Source of the DNA: Chrysochromulina parva
Lineage: Eukaryota; Haptophyta; Prymnesiales; Chrysochromulinaceae
Length of the DNA stretch: 38,712 nucleotides
Assembly (NCBI GenBank): GCA_002887195.1
Contig: PJAB01000133.1
Span: 1-38,712, forward strand
Direction: 5' to 3'
Part shown: in pieces, positions 30,293 through 38,182 of the stretch
Position numbering within the stretch: position 1 is the first letter of the stretch
Layout: each line of letters begins with the position of its first letter
Position numbers and translations under genes: made by a program
The notes under the pieces: generated by a model
Database searches by the model: none
What the model was told of the DNA's origin: nothing
What the model saw: only the letters and a program-made list of their open reading frames with translations

Positions 30293-31612
30293 CTACTGCT
30301 TCCCCGGTCGAAGCTGACGTCGATTCCATTGGACGAAGTTCGCCACGAGGGAGACGCAGAGCAAGGCGAGCGCTGGCCAGTCAGAGCGAGCGATCTCAGC
30401 GCCCGGTTCCTCCATCGGTCTCGCCGCCTCCGCCTCAGCACGCTGCAGCCGCGCCGCCAGGACCGCCTGCTGCTCCTGCAGCTTCGCTTGCAGCGCCTGC
30501 GCACCCAAAAGGGCTTTCTGAGCGTCAGCGATGGCCGCCGCGTTAGGGCGGGCCGCCGTGCAAGCATTCGAAGTGGCGCCCGACGGCAGGGCGGCGATGG
30601 CTGCAGCGGGGGAGGAGGCCGACGGCCCTGACGAGGGCACCAGGCCAAGCGGTGCTCCTCCCTTGCGGATGACCATAGAGGCATCGAGGCCACCGCCCTG
30701 GTGCACGCCGGTCACCATCCAGAACCAGTCGTTGGCGCGTAGCAGCGTCTGCGTTTGAGGGTCGAGGGCCACTTTAGGTTTTGCGGCCCCTTTCAGGTGG
30801 CCAAAGCGGTCGAAGAGGAAGGGATGCTCGGCGAGCCGTTGCGGGAAGAAGCACTCGGCGCCGCACTCGGTGTTGGCGCTGGGCACCTGCTTCGAGTGCG
30901 CACTATCCCACGGCAACGCGCCGACGAGCATGTCCTCGATAATGTAGAAGCCGCCCGGCCGCAGGCGTGGCCACAACGTGTGCAGGGTCCTCTGCTGATC
31001 GAAGAACTTGTGCGAGCCGTCGTCGAGGATGATGTCGAGCTGCTCGGGCAACGGCACCGCGCCCAGCTGCTTCGGGTCCGACGCATCGGTCTCGAGCGTC
31101 AGGTGGATGCGCGGGTTGTCCCACATCGAGCGGTTGTAATCACAGCCGAATTGGGCCTGGTGTTTGACAAGCCTGTCGGTCGGTCCGCTTGGACGCGCGC
31201 GCTCGGCCACCTCCTTGCGCGTCTTGATGTCCACAGGATAGATGTGTGCATTCGGGAAGTAGGTCGCCCATGCCTGCACTGAGGGCGCAGTGTCTTCCCC
31301 GATTCCGATCTCGAGCATGGACGTGATGGTCGAGCGCAGGGAGCCGAACAATGCGTGGTAAGCCGTGGCGTAGTGGTGCTTGCTTTGCCAAAAAGTACCC
31401 TGCGGCCGCCAAGGCACAAACTGTGAGAGGCGGTGACGAGCGTCGTGAGCCCTGGTGTAAGTGCAAACCTTGTCACTGCAGTACTTATCGAGGAGCTCGA
31501 GGAGCTCGTTCGTCGCACACGACGGTGGGCACGCTGGCTGGCCTGCGAGTGTTGCTGGCGCGGCTTGTGAACAGCCGAAGAGAACGAACATCAGCTTGAC
31601 ACTGGCGGCCAT
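30293..31612 (-). CDS. Secreted/tail-anchored class I SAM-dependent methyltransferase
   Basis: The 439-aa protein starts with a signal peptide (KLMFVLFGCSQAAPA, cleavage probably near residue 18-24) and ends with a transmembrane helix (about 412-430, WPALALLCVSLVANFVQW) preceded by a short coiled coil. The body is a class I methyltransferase: SAM-binding motif MLEIGIG (99-105), an acidic IYPVDI strand end, LDIILDDGSHKFFDQQ (about 192-207), and LRPGGFYIIEDM. This order recalls the macrolide O-methyltransferase/CmcI-like family, whose members methylate sugars. A lumenal enzyme modifying glycans is a plausible inference. Cysteines near 28-32, 45 and 50 fit disulphide bonding in the lumen. The ATG at 31612 is the first in frame and opens the signal peptide. 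Confidence 0.78.
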   Translation of the reverse strand: MAASVKLMFVLFGCSQAAPATLAGQPACPPSCATNELLELLDKYCSDKVCTYTRAHDARHRLSQFVPWRPQGTFWQSKHHYATAYHALFGSLRSTITSMLEIGIGEDTAPSVQAWATYFPNAHIYPVDIKTRKEVAERARPSGPTDRLVKHQAQFGCDYNRSMWDNPRIHLTLETDASDPKQLGAVPLPEQLDIILDDGSHKFFDQQRTLHTLWPRLRPGGFYIIEDMLVGALPWDSAHSKQVPSANTECGAECFFPQRLAEHPFLFDRFGHLKGAAKPKVALDPQTQTLLRANDWFWMVTGVHQGGGLDASMVIRKGGAPLGLVPSSGPSASSPAAAIAALPSGATSNACTAARPNAAAIADAQKALLGAQALQAKLQEQQAVLAARLQRAEAEAARPMEEPGAEIARSDWPALALLCVSLVANFVQWNRRQLRPGKQ

Positions 31613-31707
31613 TTTGTCGATGGACCTGTGAAATAGGTGTGAAAATCTAGAAGACCGCAGTCTTACTATCTACGAGCTGATTCAACTTGGCACTCATTAC
31701 TGACATC

Positions 31708-32712
31708 TCAGGGACTGGGGCCAAACGGCGCTGGGCGGAGCGTAGGTGGTTTCTGGGCCTTCGGCGATCTGGGCCTCGGCATGATCGCCGACGCCGGACG
31801 GGACGAGCTCTTCACCGCAGCAAACGGAGGAGATCCAGCTGAGCTCGTCGTCGTCGTGTGTGGCCGCTCTTCGTTGGCGCCCCACAGAGTTCCGACCGCC
31901 TGAGGCAGTTGGTCCGATCCGTAGCCGCGCGCGCTCGTCACAGCCGAGTCGGGCCGTGAGAGGCCTCCAACTGCCCGCCGTCCGGGTCTCACCGTGGCGC
32001 TGCCCCCAATGCCAACGCCGCCAGCGGCCTTCGCCGCACGGACTGTCCCACCCCCTTGTGAAGATTTTAGTATTTTGCGCTGCTCGGCGGTAAGCATCGG
32101 CGGATACTCGACCACCTCGTACCACAGCCGCGGCAGCGCTCGGCCAGCGACAGTGTCCTGGGCCGTGAGGGGCCGCCGCATGTCAACCGCAGGTCGCGCT
32201 GTCTGCGGCCGATGGCTGCGGCCTCCATCGCCTCCAGGAGAGGAAGCACGTTGTTGCTCCGCCTCCGCAGTCACAAAGTAGAAGCTCCCAGGCGTGATCG
32301 CACCTCCCACGCCGTCCATCACGCCGTGGAGCACTTTACATTGGCGCATGCCGCGGCGCAACGGTTGCTGTTCGGGCAAGATTGCTTGCCGCACGGCCTG
32401 CACACTAGATGTCTCGCCGGAGATGATGACGTCGGATGGCAGTGGGGGTGGTGACGCTGCGTGTGTCCGCGGGCTCGTTGGCCATTCTCGCATCTGTTCT
32501 GGCAGCTGCTCTCGGACCGTGTGCCGAACCCAACTCTCGCTGCCCGGCACTTCTTGGTGGTTGTACATCCCGCCTGGCTTTGCCTTATTGACTCCCAAGT
32601 ACGGGCCGTGGTTTCGAACGAGTGGTGTGGCAGTTTGCTCGGCGGCCCCGAGCGTGAGGAGGCGCGGCGAGTACGCACGCCTAGGCGAGATGGTTCCTGT
32701 GGCCAAAGGCAT
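31708..32712 (-). CDS. Unrecognised basic, Pro/Ser/Arg-rich protein
   Basis: A 334-aa frame with ATG at 32712. The N-terminal half looks partly ordered (HGPYLGVNKAKPGGMYNHQE, GSESWVRHTVREQL, GSFYFVTAEA), as does a central block (LPRLWYEVVEYPPMLTAEQRKILKS). The C-terminal third is low complexity with several R-P-x-S/T-A motifs (SRPDSAV, SRPASAIM), possible phosphorylation sites. No enzyme motif, signal peptide or membrane segment is seen. It is 95 bp from the methyltransferase start on the same strand. It shares its upstream region, with the TCAAG cruciform array, with the divergent ankyrin gene. I do not recognise the family; a cytoskeletal or axonemal protein is a guess only. Confidence 0.55.
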   Translation of the reverse strand: MPLATGTISPRRAYSPRLLTLGAAEQTATPLVRNHGPYLGVNKAKPGGMYNHQEVPGSESWVRHTVREQLPEQMREWPTSPRTHAASPPPLPSDVIISGETSSVQAVRQAILPEQQPLRRGMRQCKVLHGVMDGVGGAITPGSFYFVTAEAEQQRASSPGGDGGRSHRPQTARPAVDMRRPLTAQDTVAGRALPRLWYEVVEYPPMLTAEQRKILKSSQGGGTVRAAKAAGGVGIGGSATVRPGRRAVGGLSRPDSAVTSARGYGSDQLPQAVGTLWGANEERPHTTTTSSAGSPPFAAVKSSSRPASAIMPRPRSPKAQKPPTLRPAPFGPSP

Positions 32713-33104
32713 GATGGAATCTGAAGCCCGCCGTCTCTTGCACCAACTCCACCTTCGTTCTTTCGTCGAACAGAAAAGTCCCCGGTAAACTGGGCTTAAT
32801 TACTTTGGGCGTCTCACGGCACGAATGCGGACGAAGTCAGGTCAAGGCAACTCAAGTCGAAGCCAGAAATTTTCCTCGGACTTGATCGCTTCAAGTCAAG
32901 TCAAGTCAAGATTAGACTTGACTTGACTTGACTTGGAAGTCAAGTCAAGTCTAATCTTGACTTGACTTGACTTGACCGCTTAACTTGACTTGACTTGGAC
33001 TGCATCTGGTGCAGTCGCGAAAAGTCAAACGACTTTTTCTCTGCGCCCGTCGGCGGCCTTCTTGCGTCTCTCTCGCAATCCTGTGTCCTTGAGACGTAAG
33101 AAGT
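32713..33104. promoter_or_regulatory. divergent intergenic region carrying the TCAAG array
   Basis: 392 bp between the divergent starts of the unknown gene (32712, -) and the ankyrin gene (33105, +). Degenerate TCAAG/CTTGA copies spread from about 32837 to 32997, with the perfect inverted core at 32891-32975. Whether it acts as a regulatory element is unknown. Confidence 0.5.
32891..32975. repeat. 39-bp perfect inverted repeat made of TCAAG pentamers
   Basis: The 39-nt arms at 32891-32929 and 32937-32975 are exact reverse complements with a 7-nt spacer. Each arm is itself a hairpin: a run of TCAAG units, a 6-nt core (ATTAGA or TCTAAT), then CTTGA units. For example, 32892-32910 pairs with 32917-32935 over 19 bp. 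Two alternative folds are therefore possible, one long hairpin or two short ones. Confidence 0.95.
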
Positions 33105-34052
33105 ATGGCTCGCGGCACACCGACCGTCGACTGCGTCATCGCTGCATATTTCGAGGCGGCCGCCACGGGTGACGTCGAACGGGTCGCTGAGCTACTTGAT
33201 GATCCGAACCACGGCGCGGTGGGCGTGCGCGCCGCCCAATGGTTTCCGCGCAGGTTGGCCCCGCGCCTGCTGACACACTGGCCGGGGTGGGGGGCGCAGT
33301 CTGGTGCGTGCGCCATCCACTGCGCTGCCGAGGCCGGCCACAAACATGTGGTAGAGCGGCTGCTCGCTCGAAATGCTGCTGTGGACGAAGTGACGCGCTT
33401 CGGTGCGACTTCGCTCATGCTTGCAGCATTCGGCGGGCATCACGAAACCGTCTCTTCGCTGCTGCGCGCGAGCGCGGCAGTTGACCTCACGTTGCATCAT
33501 ATGCGGGACGGCTCATCGGGTCCGGCGGCGCTGCATCTGGCCTGCTGCGCCGCCGACGCCACGGCTGGCGCACGATGTGTTCAACTTTTGCTGGATGCAA
33601 GGGCATGTGTGCACAGAGCGACGAGCGCGGGGACGACGCCGTTGCATTTCGCTGTTGCCAACGGTCATGCAGCGAGCTGCGAAGCCCTCGTGGCCCATGG
33701 GGCGTGGGTGCAAGTACGCGATGATAACGGCGATTCCCCTTGCACGCTGGCACGCGCACGGCGCGCAGCAGGCAAGCCCGCCGCTGAGGAGTGTCTCCGA
33801 GCGCTGCACTGGCTGCCGAGCGTGCGTCTCCTGTGGCTGGCACACCGGCCGTCGAAACGCGAGGAGAGGGAGGAGGAGGCCATCGTTGAGAGGGAGGAGT
33901 CGGCTATCGTGACCGACTTGGTGCGCGGCGCAGCGGATCCTGAGCGGAGCTTGGCGCCGGCGCCGTTGCAGCGCCTCACCCACGACGTGCTGCGACTCAT
34001 CATCCTCGCCATCGTGGAATCGCATGCGCCGCCAGAACAGTGGAGGGGTTGA
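33105..34052 (+). CDS. Ankyrin-repeat protein (with hidden in-frame intron)
   Basis: The 315-codon frame codes for about four to five ankyrin repeats, a protein-protein binding solenoid. Repeats visible: YFEAAATGDVERVAELLDD; AIHCAAEAGHKHVVERLLARNAAVDEVT; GATSLMLAAFGGHHETVSSLLRASAAVDL; AALHLACCAADATAGARCVQLLLDARA; and TTPLHFAVANGHAASCEALVAHGAWVQVRDDNG. The first and second repeats are too far apart unless 75 nt (33225-33299) are spliced out, which gives 290 aa and near-canonical spacing. A charged Arg/Glu stretch follows (KREEREEEAIVEREE). Near the C-terminus, PLQRLTHDVLRLIILAIV looks like a degenerate F-box or SOCS-box helix, so an E3-ligase adaptor role is a weak possibility. The binding partner is unknown. 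Confidence 0.82.
   Translation: MARGTPTVDCVIAAYFEAAATGDVERVAELLDDPNHGAVGVRAAQWFPRRLAPRLLTHWPGWGAQSGACAIHCAAEAGHKHVVERLLARNAAVDEVTRFGATSLMLAAFGGHHETVSSLLRASAAVDLTLHHMRDGSSGPAALHLACCAADATAGARCVQLLLDARACVHRATSAGTTPLHFAVANGHAASCEALVAHGAWVQVRDDNGDSPCTLARARRAAGKPAAEECLRALHWLPSVRLLWLAHRPSKREEREEEAIVEREESAIVTDLVRGAADPERSLAPAPLQRLTHDVLRLIILAIVESHAPPEQWRG
33225..33299 (+). other. 75-nt GT-AG intron without frame break, in the ankyrin gene
   Basis: The donor is GTGGGC|GTGCGC and the acceptor GGGGCGCAG|TCTGG. A CTGAC branch-point candidate lies 26 nt before the acceptor. Length 3n, no stop. Removal brings the AAATGD and AAEAGH positions of adjacent ankyrin repeats from 56 to 31 residues apart (33 is canonical). 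Confidence 0.75.
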
Positions 34053-34579
34053 GGGCTTGAGGCAAGGCGCATTTGCGAGAGGAATCGAACGCACTTGACT
34101 GTTGACTCTTGAGACTTGTCCGTTGTCGTGTGCCCGCTCCGACCTCCGTTTGGCGTTTGCGCAAGCTTTCTTATCTCACTTATGATAGCCACGTTTCATC
34201 TTAAGTCGCGTAAAATTTGATTCATCAGAGGAGTCCCCCGCCGCCCGCGGTCCCAGCGATAAAAACCACACACATCAAAGGAATTTTCTTATGCGTTTCC
34301 GTACACGACAGTCACCGTTGAGCGCCGGCGTTGCACGTGTGTGTCAGCGCGCCACTCGCACACTACCAGTAAAACGGTACCACGACACACATGCATCCGC
34401 GACGGAGCGCGATCTTTCGGATCGACCTCATGAACAGGATCATGTGTCTCGGCCACCTCGCCGAGATACCATCTCCGAGATGCGATCTCCGAAATGACTG
34501 TGCCCGCGGTGCCATGTGAATTGCACTGGCCCAGAGACTGTGGGGAGGATCCTGGGCACACGCTGAGATGATCGCGCCC
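34053..34579. other. convergent 3' intergenic region, 527 bp
   Basis: Between the ankyrin (+) and NMD3 (-) stops. It includes an AT-rich stretch at about 34160-34290. Near 34464-34496 the words CCGAGAT and ATCTCCGA recur several times in both orientations, forming small imperfect palindromes. No gene recognised. Confidence 0.4.
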
Positions 34580-36538
34580 TCAGAAGCAGAACTTGACTTC
34601 GGAGCCCTCGGGCAGCTGGAACTGCTCGACGGTTGGCCCCCCCAACTCGATGGCTGGCTGCGGTGCGGCGAGCATGACGGGGCCAATCTCGCGCGTCCTG
34701 CTCCTTGCCGCCCCGCCTTCGCCGTCCTCATCCTCGTCTTCGCCGCCCTGGCCATCGGGCTCACCCGCGCCGAGGGTGAGCTCGTCAAGCAGCTCCTCGA
34801 GCCCGACGTCTGGAAAGTCGTCCTCCTCGTCCTCGCCTTCCTCGCCATCACCGTCCTCGTCGTCATCGAGCCCATTCGGTGGAAGCATCGGCGGAAGCAT
34901 CGGCGGAAGCATCGCCGGCGGAGTGGCAGCGACGGGAACCCCAGCGCTGCTGCTGCTGCTGCTCCCAGCCGCGGCGGCCGCGGCCTGTGAGGGAGCCGCA
35001 AAGACAGAGCTGGCCGAGACGGTGCCAATCGCGCGCCCCGCTCGCGCGGCCGCCACCTCCTTCTGGCGCGCGGCCCGCTCCATCTCCATCTCCTCGAGAG
35101 CCTCGTGGTCCTTGTACAAGTTGATCTGCTTGCGCATCTCCGGGTCCTCCTCGAGCTCCTGCAGAAAGTCCTCGTAGTCGGCCTCTTGCTGGCTCAGGTC
35201 CATGTGTCGGCCGCGCTGCACCCCCGGGTCCTTTTCCTTGTCGAGGGTCTGGAGCTTCCACACACGCTTCTTTTTGCGCTCCCGATGCCGTCGGTCCGAG
35301 TAGCTTTTCTTGATGAGGAGCACCTCGGGCAGTTGGCGAGCTTCGTGCTCCTCGAGATCGGTCGCGAGCGGCGACGCGGCCACCGCGTACCCCCACACAT
35401 AGTCGCCACTCTTGAGCAGGTTGCCCAGGTGCGTCACACATGTGTACCGGTGGTCGTTGATGCCGAAGTCGGAGCGGCGCGCGACGGTTACGTCCGCGAG
35501 AGCGCGCGCCTCGCGCCCGGAGCGGGCGCCTCGGCGCCGGCCGCGGGTCGCCCACTCGGGGTCGCGCATCTCGACGTCGAGCACCACGAACTCGATCAGG
35601 TCCGACTTGGAGAGCGACGCCTTGAACGGATCCTTCCAGAACGTGTGCGGCTGCATCTCGACATTTGTGATCGTCGTGTGGTCGAGCAGGTGGACGACGT
35701 TGGACACCTTCGAGCAGATGGCGAGCTGCGCAAACTGGCCGAGATGGTGCGCCGTCGGCCGCGGCAGCCACACGACGTCGTCCTTGCAGATGGGCAAGAT
35801 CTCGAGCGCGTACGTGAACTTGGTCTTGCACTTGCCCGTTTGGGTGTCGATCGACAGGTCGGACTTGGACGTCTTGTATCGCGTGGGGGCGACGCCCTGG
35901 AGAAAAGACATGAGCTTCTCAGCGTGCGAACGCTGGTCGAAGAAGAAGTCGAGCCCGTCCTTTACCTCGAGAATGTTGGTCGCGTCGACGTGGGCCGCGT
36001 GCCGCAAGATGAGCTGCTCCATCCACAAAAACGTGCGCTTGTGCGGCACCTTTTGGCGCACCTGGAGCATCGCGACCCATGTGTCCTTGGCCTCACGCCG
36101 TTGGCAATGTGGACACTGCTTGTTGCCGATGACGTACTCGATGACGAAGGACTGCTGCAGCACCGCGTTCGTGATGATCTCCTTTTGGATCGTGACACGC
36201 AGCTTGATGCGTTTTGAGTGCGGTTCCGTCCACACAAAGGAGGCGTCCACAAGCCGCACGGCGCCGAGCCCTCGCGGCTTCTTCAAAAGAAGTGCGAGTA
36301 GCTCCTTAGACTCCATTTCGACCGCTGTCCAGCCGCCGTCGCGCCGTTCGAAGCGGTTGCAACCGCGGCATGTATGTTGCTGCACCTGCTTGGCGACGCC
36401 CGCGCCGATGTCGTACCGATTCTGCAGGCAGTCGACGCAAGTGTTGATGGGATTCGACTTGATGGCGACGCCGCACTGACAGCACAGAATCATCATTTCT
36501 GGCTGCGGCATGATTTGGTCGTGCATCGCATGAATCAT
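34580..36538 (-). CDS. NMD3: 60S ribosomal export protein NMD3
   Basis: The 652-aa protein is NMD3, the adaptor that binds late pre-60S subunits and carries them out of the nucleus via Crm1/exportin-1. The N-terminal zinc-binding region has CCQCG, CVDCLQNRYDI, CRGCNRF and CPHCQRRE. Further family blocks are LQVRQKVPHKRTFLWMEQLILRH, GLDFFFDQRSHAEKLMSFLQGVAPTRYKTSK, EILPICKDDVVWLP, and RRSDFGINDHRYTCVTHLGNLLKSGDYVWGY. Basic RRHRERKKKRVW may act in nuclear import. The C-terminal 190 residues are acidic and low complexity, with three MLPP units coded by a 12-bp repeat (34881-34916) and DDDEDGDGEEGEDEED. A Leu-rich GLEELLDELTL is a good nuclear export signal candidate. An Arg-rich loop of about 20 residues (TRGRRRGARSGRE) is inserted within the eIF5A-like part. 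The ATG at 36538 is the first, though internal Mets at residues 5, 10, 15 and 16 are possible. Confidence 0.95.
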   Translation of the reverse strand: MIHAMHDQIMPQPEMMILCCQCGVAIKSNPINTCVDCLQNRYDIGAGVAKQVQQHTCRGCNRFERRDGGWTAVEMESKELLALLLKKPRGLGAVRLVDASFVWTEPHSKRIKLRVTIQKEIITNAVLQQSFVIEYVIGNKQCPHCQRREAKDTWVAMLQVRQKVPHKRTFLWMEQLILRHAAHVDATNILEVKDGLDFFFDQRSHAEKLMSFLQGVAPTRYKTSKSDLSIDTQTGKCKTKFTYALEILPICKDDVVWLPRPTAHHLGQFAQLAICSKVSNVVHLLDHTTITNVEMQPHTFWKDPFKASLSKSDLIEFVVLDVEMRDPEWATRGRRRGARSGREARALADVTVARRSDFGINDHRYTCVTHLGNLLKSGDYVWGYAVAASPLATDLEEHEARQLPEVLLIKKSYSDRRHRERKKKRVWKLQTLDKEKDPGVQRGRHMDLSQQEADYEDFLQELEEDPEMRKQINLYKDHEALEEMEMERAARQKEVAAARAGRAIGTVSASSVFAAPSQAAAAAAGSSSSSSAGVPVAATPPAMLPPMLPPMLPPNGLDDDEDGDGEEGEDEEDDFPDVGLEELLDELTLGAGEPDGQGGEDEDEDGEGGAARSRTREIGPVMLAAPQPAIELGGPTVEQFQLPEGSEVKFCF

Positions 36539-36844
36539 GGCTACGCCGTGGGTGTTGGTTCGTATAGGAAAGACTGAGCGACGTCGTCCTCGAGTTGCTT
36601 CGAACCTTGGATGCGAACTTACTTAATTAGGACATCATCCGTTTCCTGAGACCTGGCGTTGGCTTTGGGGCTTGACGGAGTTCACGAGTATTCACACGAC
36701 GTGCTTGCACGACGGGCGCGCGCGCGCCGCCGCGTCTCGACTCGCCACACCGCAGCACCGAACACGCGCGAGTTTCTCTCTCGCGTAGCTGGCCTCGTCA
36801 CGCGCACCAGCCGCGTTTCTGATCCAAGTGAGTTGAGTGAGAGT
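36539..36844. other. intergenic region, 306 bp
   Basis: Upstream of NMD3 and downstream of the sulfotransferase stop; expected to hold the NMD3 promoter. A short CGCGCGCGCGCCGCCGCG run is present at about 36717-36734. Nothing else seen. Confidence 0.4.
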
Positions 36845-38182
36845 TCAGTCGACCTCGGGCTCCCACAAGAAGACGTCGCACGGCGGCGCGTCGTTCATCG
36901 CTAGCGCATCTCCGGCGGCGCCCCGACAAGAAGTACCCTCCTTGGCGAGCATCTCACGCAACTCCTGGTTGAACGGTCGGTACAGCTCCTTGAGCACGAG
37001 CGTCGTCTCGGGCAGAATGGGCCCCTTGTGCTTCGTCCACGTCCAGTAGTCAGTCGGGAGTCGACGCTGCACGCGCACAAGCGCCGGCGGGACCGAGCCG
37101 TTCTCAAAGTCGAGCGGCTCGACTCCCAGATGGCGCCAGATGCGATTGAGCAGCGGCTGCCGCTTGTCGATGAAGTCCTCGGTGCGCACGACGAGCAGCT
37201 GAGACTCTGGGAAGGCGCCCAAAAAGTCGGCCACGAAGGGCGCGTACATGCCGCGAATCAGCTGGTCGGCATGGAAGAAGACGCCATCTTGCGCCGCGCC
37301 GAGCTGCTCGAAATGGATAGCGCACCGGCGCGCGCCGTACGACTGGACGCACGCTTGCCAGCCTGCGCGCTGCTCCATTGCATACGCGTGCAGCCCGGCG
37401 GCGCCCTGGCCGTACTTTTTCGCGTAGTGGGGGTGGGTGTAGAAGGCATGGCGCAACCTGTCGATCGGCGAGCGCACGCATGCGACCAATTTGACGCGGG
37501 CACCGTAAAAGGCGCGAAGAAGGTACGGAGGCGTCACGTTGAGTGCGGGCGTGCTTGCGGTCGTGGGCAGCAGAGCAGCACGGTCGTGCGCGGCCAACGC
37601 CGCTTGCTTGCACGGCCACATCTCGCGTTGGTAGTACGTTTTCTCGCAGGCCTTCTCGCGCACGCATTTCGCCTTGCACGGCCAGTACTCCTTCTCCCAA
37701 AACTTGTGGAAGCGGCCGGCGAAGCCGGGGTAGAAGGTCAGCATGGTGACGCATCCCAAGGCGGCGAGTAGCTGCCGCCGCGCGTCAAAGCCGGCGGGGG
37801 CCGTCTGGCGCAGCCAGCGCCTTCCACCTTTATCGTCCGTCCATGTTTGGAAGCATCTGTCGTTGCCCACGGCCTTTATGTCCGGGTGCGCGCCGATAGC
37901 CGCGCCCAGACCTTTGGAGTTGCTCTGCCAGTTGCCGATAAGGAACGCCCCTGGCACGCAACGAACCAAGCCGCCCTTGTCCGCAACGCAAGGCGTGAGC
38001 AACTGCGCATCAAACTTCGCAGGACCAACTGCGCCGAGTTCTGCGTACAGCTCCGGTTCCCACCGCGACGCGAGCTGGGCCAGCGCCGGGTGCTCGGCGA
38101 CCGATGGCGCGGTAATGGTTCGGACAGTCGCGAGGGCCAGGAGCGCGGCGGTCGTGAGGGCGAGCAAGCCGCGTTGTGTCAT
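36845..38182 (-). CDS. Golgi-type sulfotransferase domain protein
   Basis: The 445-aa type II membrane protein has an N-terminal signal anchor (residues 4-20, RGLLALTTAALLALATV) and a sulfotransferase-like lumenal domain that would use PAPS. The 3'-phosphate-binding motif is clear: VKLVACVRSPIDRLRHAFYTH. The later RTEDFIDKRQPLLNRIWRHLGVEP is typical of carbohydrate sulfotransferases, as is the C-terminal WTKHKGPILPETTLVLKELYRPFNQELREML. The 5'-phosphosulfate loop (AFLIGNWQSNSKGLGAAIGAHPDI, about 79-102) occupies the right place but lacks the usual KxGTT, so activity is uncertain. A Cys-rich insert (WPCKAKCVREKACEK) lies mid-domain. The frame continues to a GTG at 38224; the ATG at 38182 opens the anchor. 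Together with the GT61-like protein and the tail-anchored methyltransferase it suggests cell-surface glycan modification, by inference. Confidence 0.75.
   Translation of the reverse strand: MTQRGLLALTTAALLALATVRTITAPSVAEHPALAQLASRWEPELYAELGAVGPAKFDAQLLTPCVADKGGLVRCVPGAFLIGNWQSNSKGLGAAIGAHPDIKAVGNDRCFQTWTDDKGGRRWLRQTAPAGFDARRQLLAALGCVTMLTFYPGFAGRFHKFWEKEYWPCKAKCVREKACEKTYYQREMWPCKQAALAAHDRAALLPTTASTPALNVTPPYLLRAFYGARVKLVACVRSPIDRLRHAFYTHPHYAKKYGQGAAGLHAYAMEQRAGWQACVQSYGARRCAIHFEQLGAAQDGVFFHADQLIRGMYAPFVADFLGAFPESQLLVVRTEDFIDKRQPLLNRIWRHLGVEPLDFENGSVPPALVRVQRRLPTDYWTWTKHKGPILPETTLVLKELYRPFNQELREMLAKEGTSCRGAAGDALAMNDAPPCDVFLWEPEVD

Noticed and set aside
35105..36217. 370-codon plus-strand frame
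   Set aside because: It is antisense to NMD3, which has overwhelming motif support.
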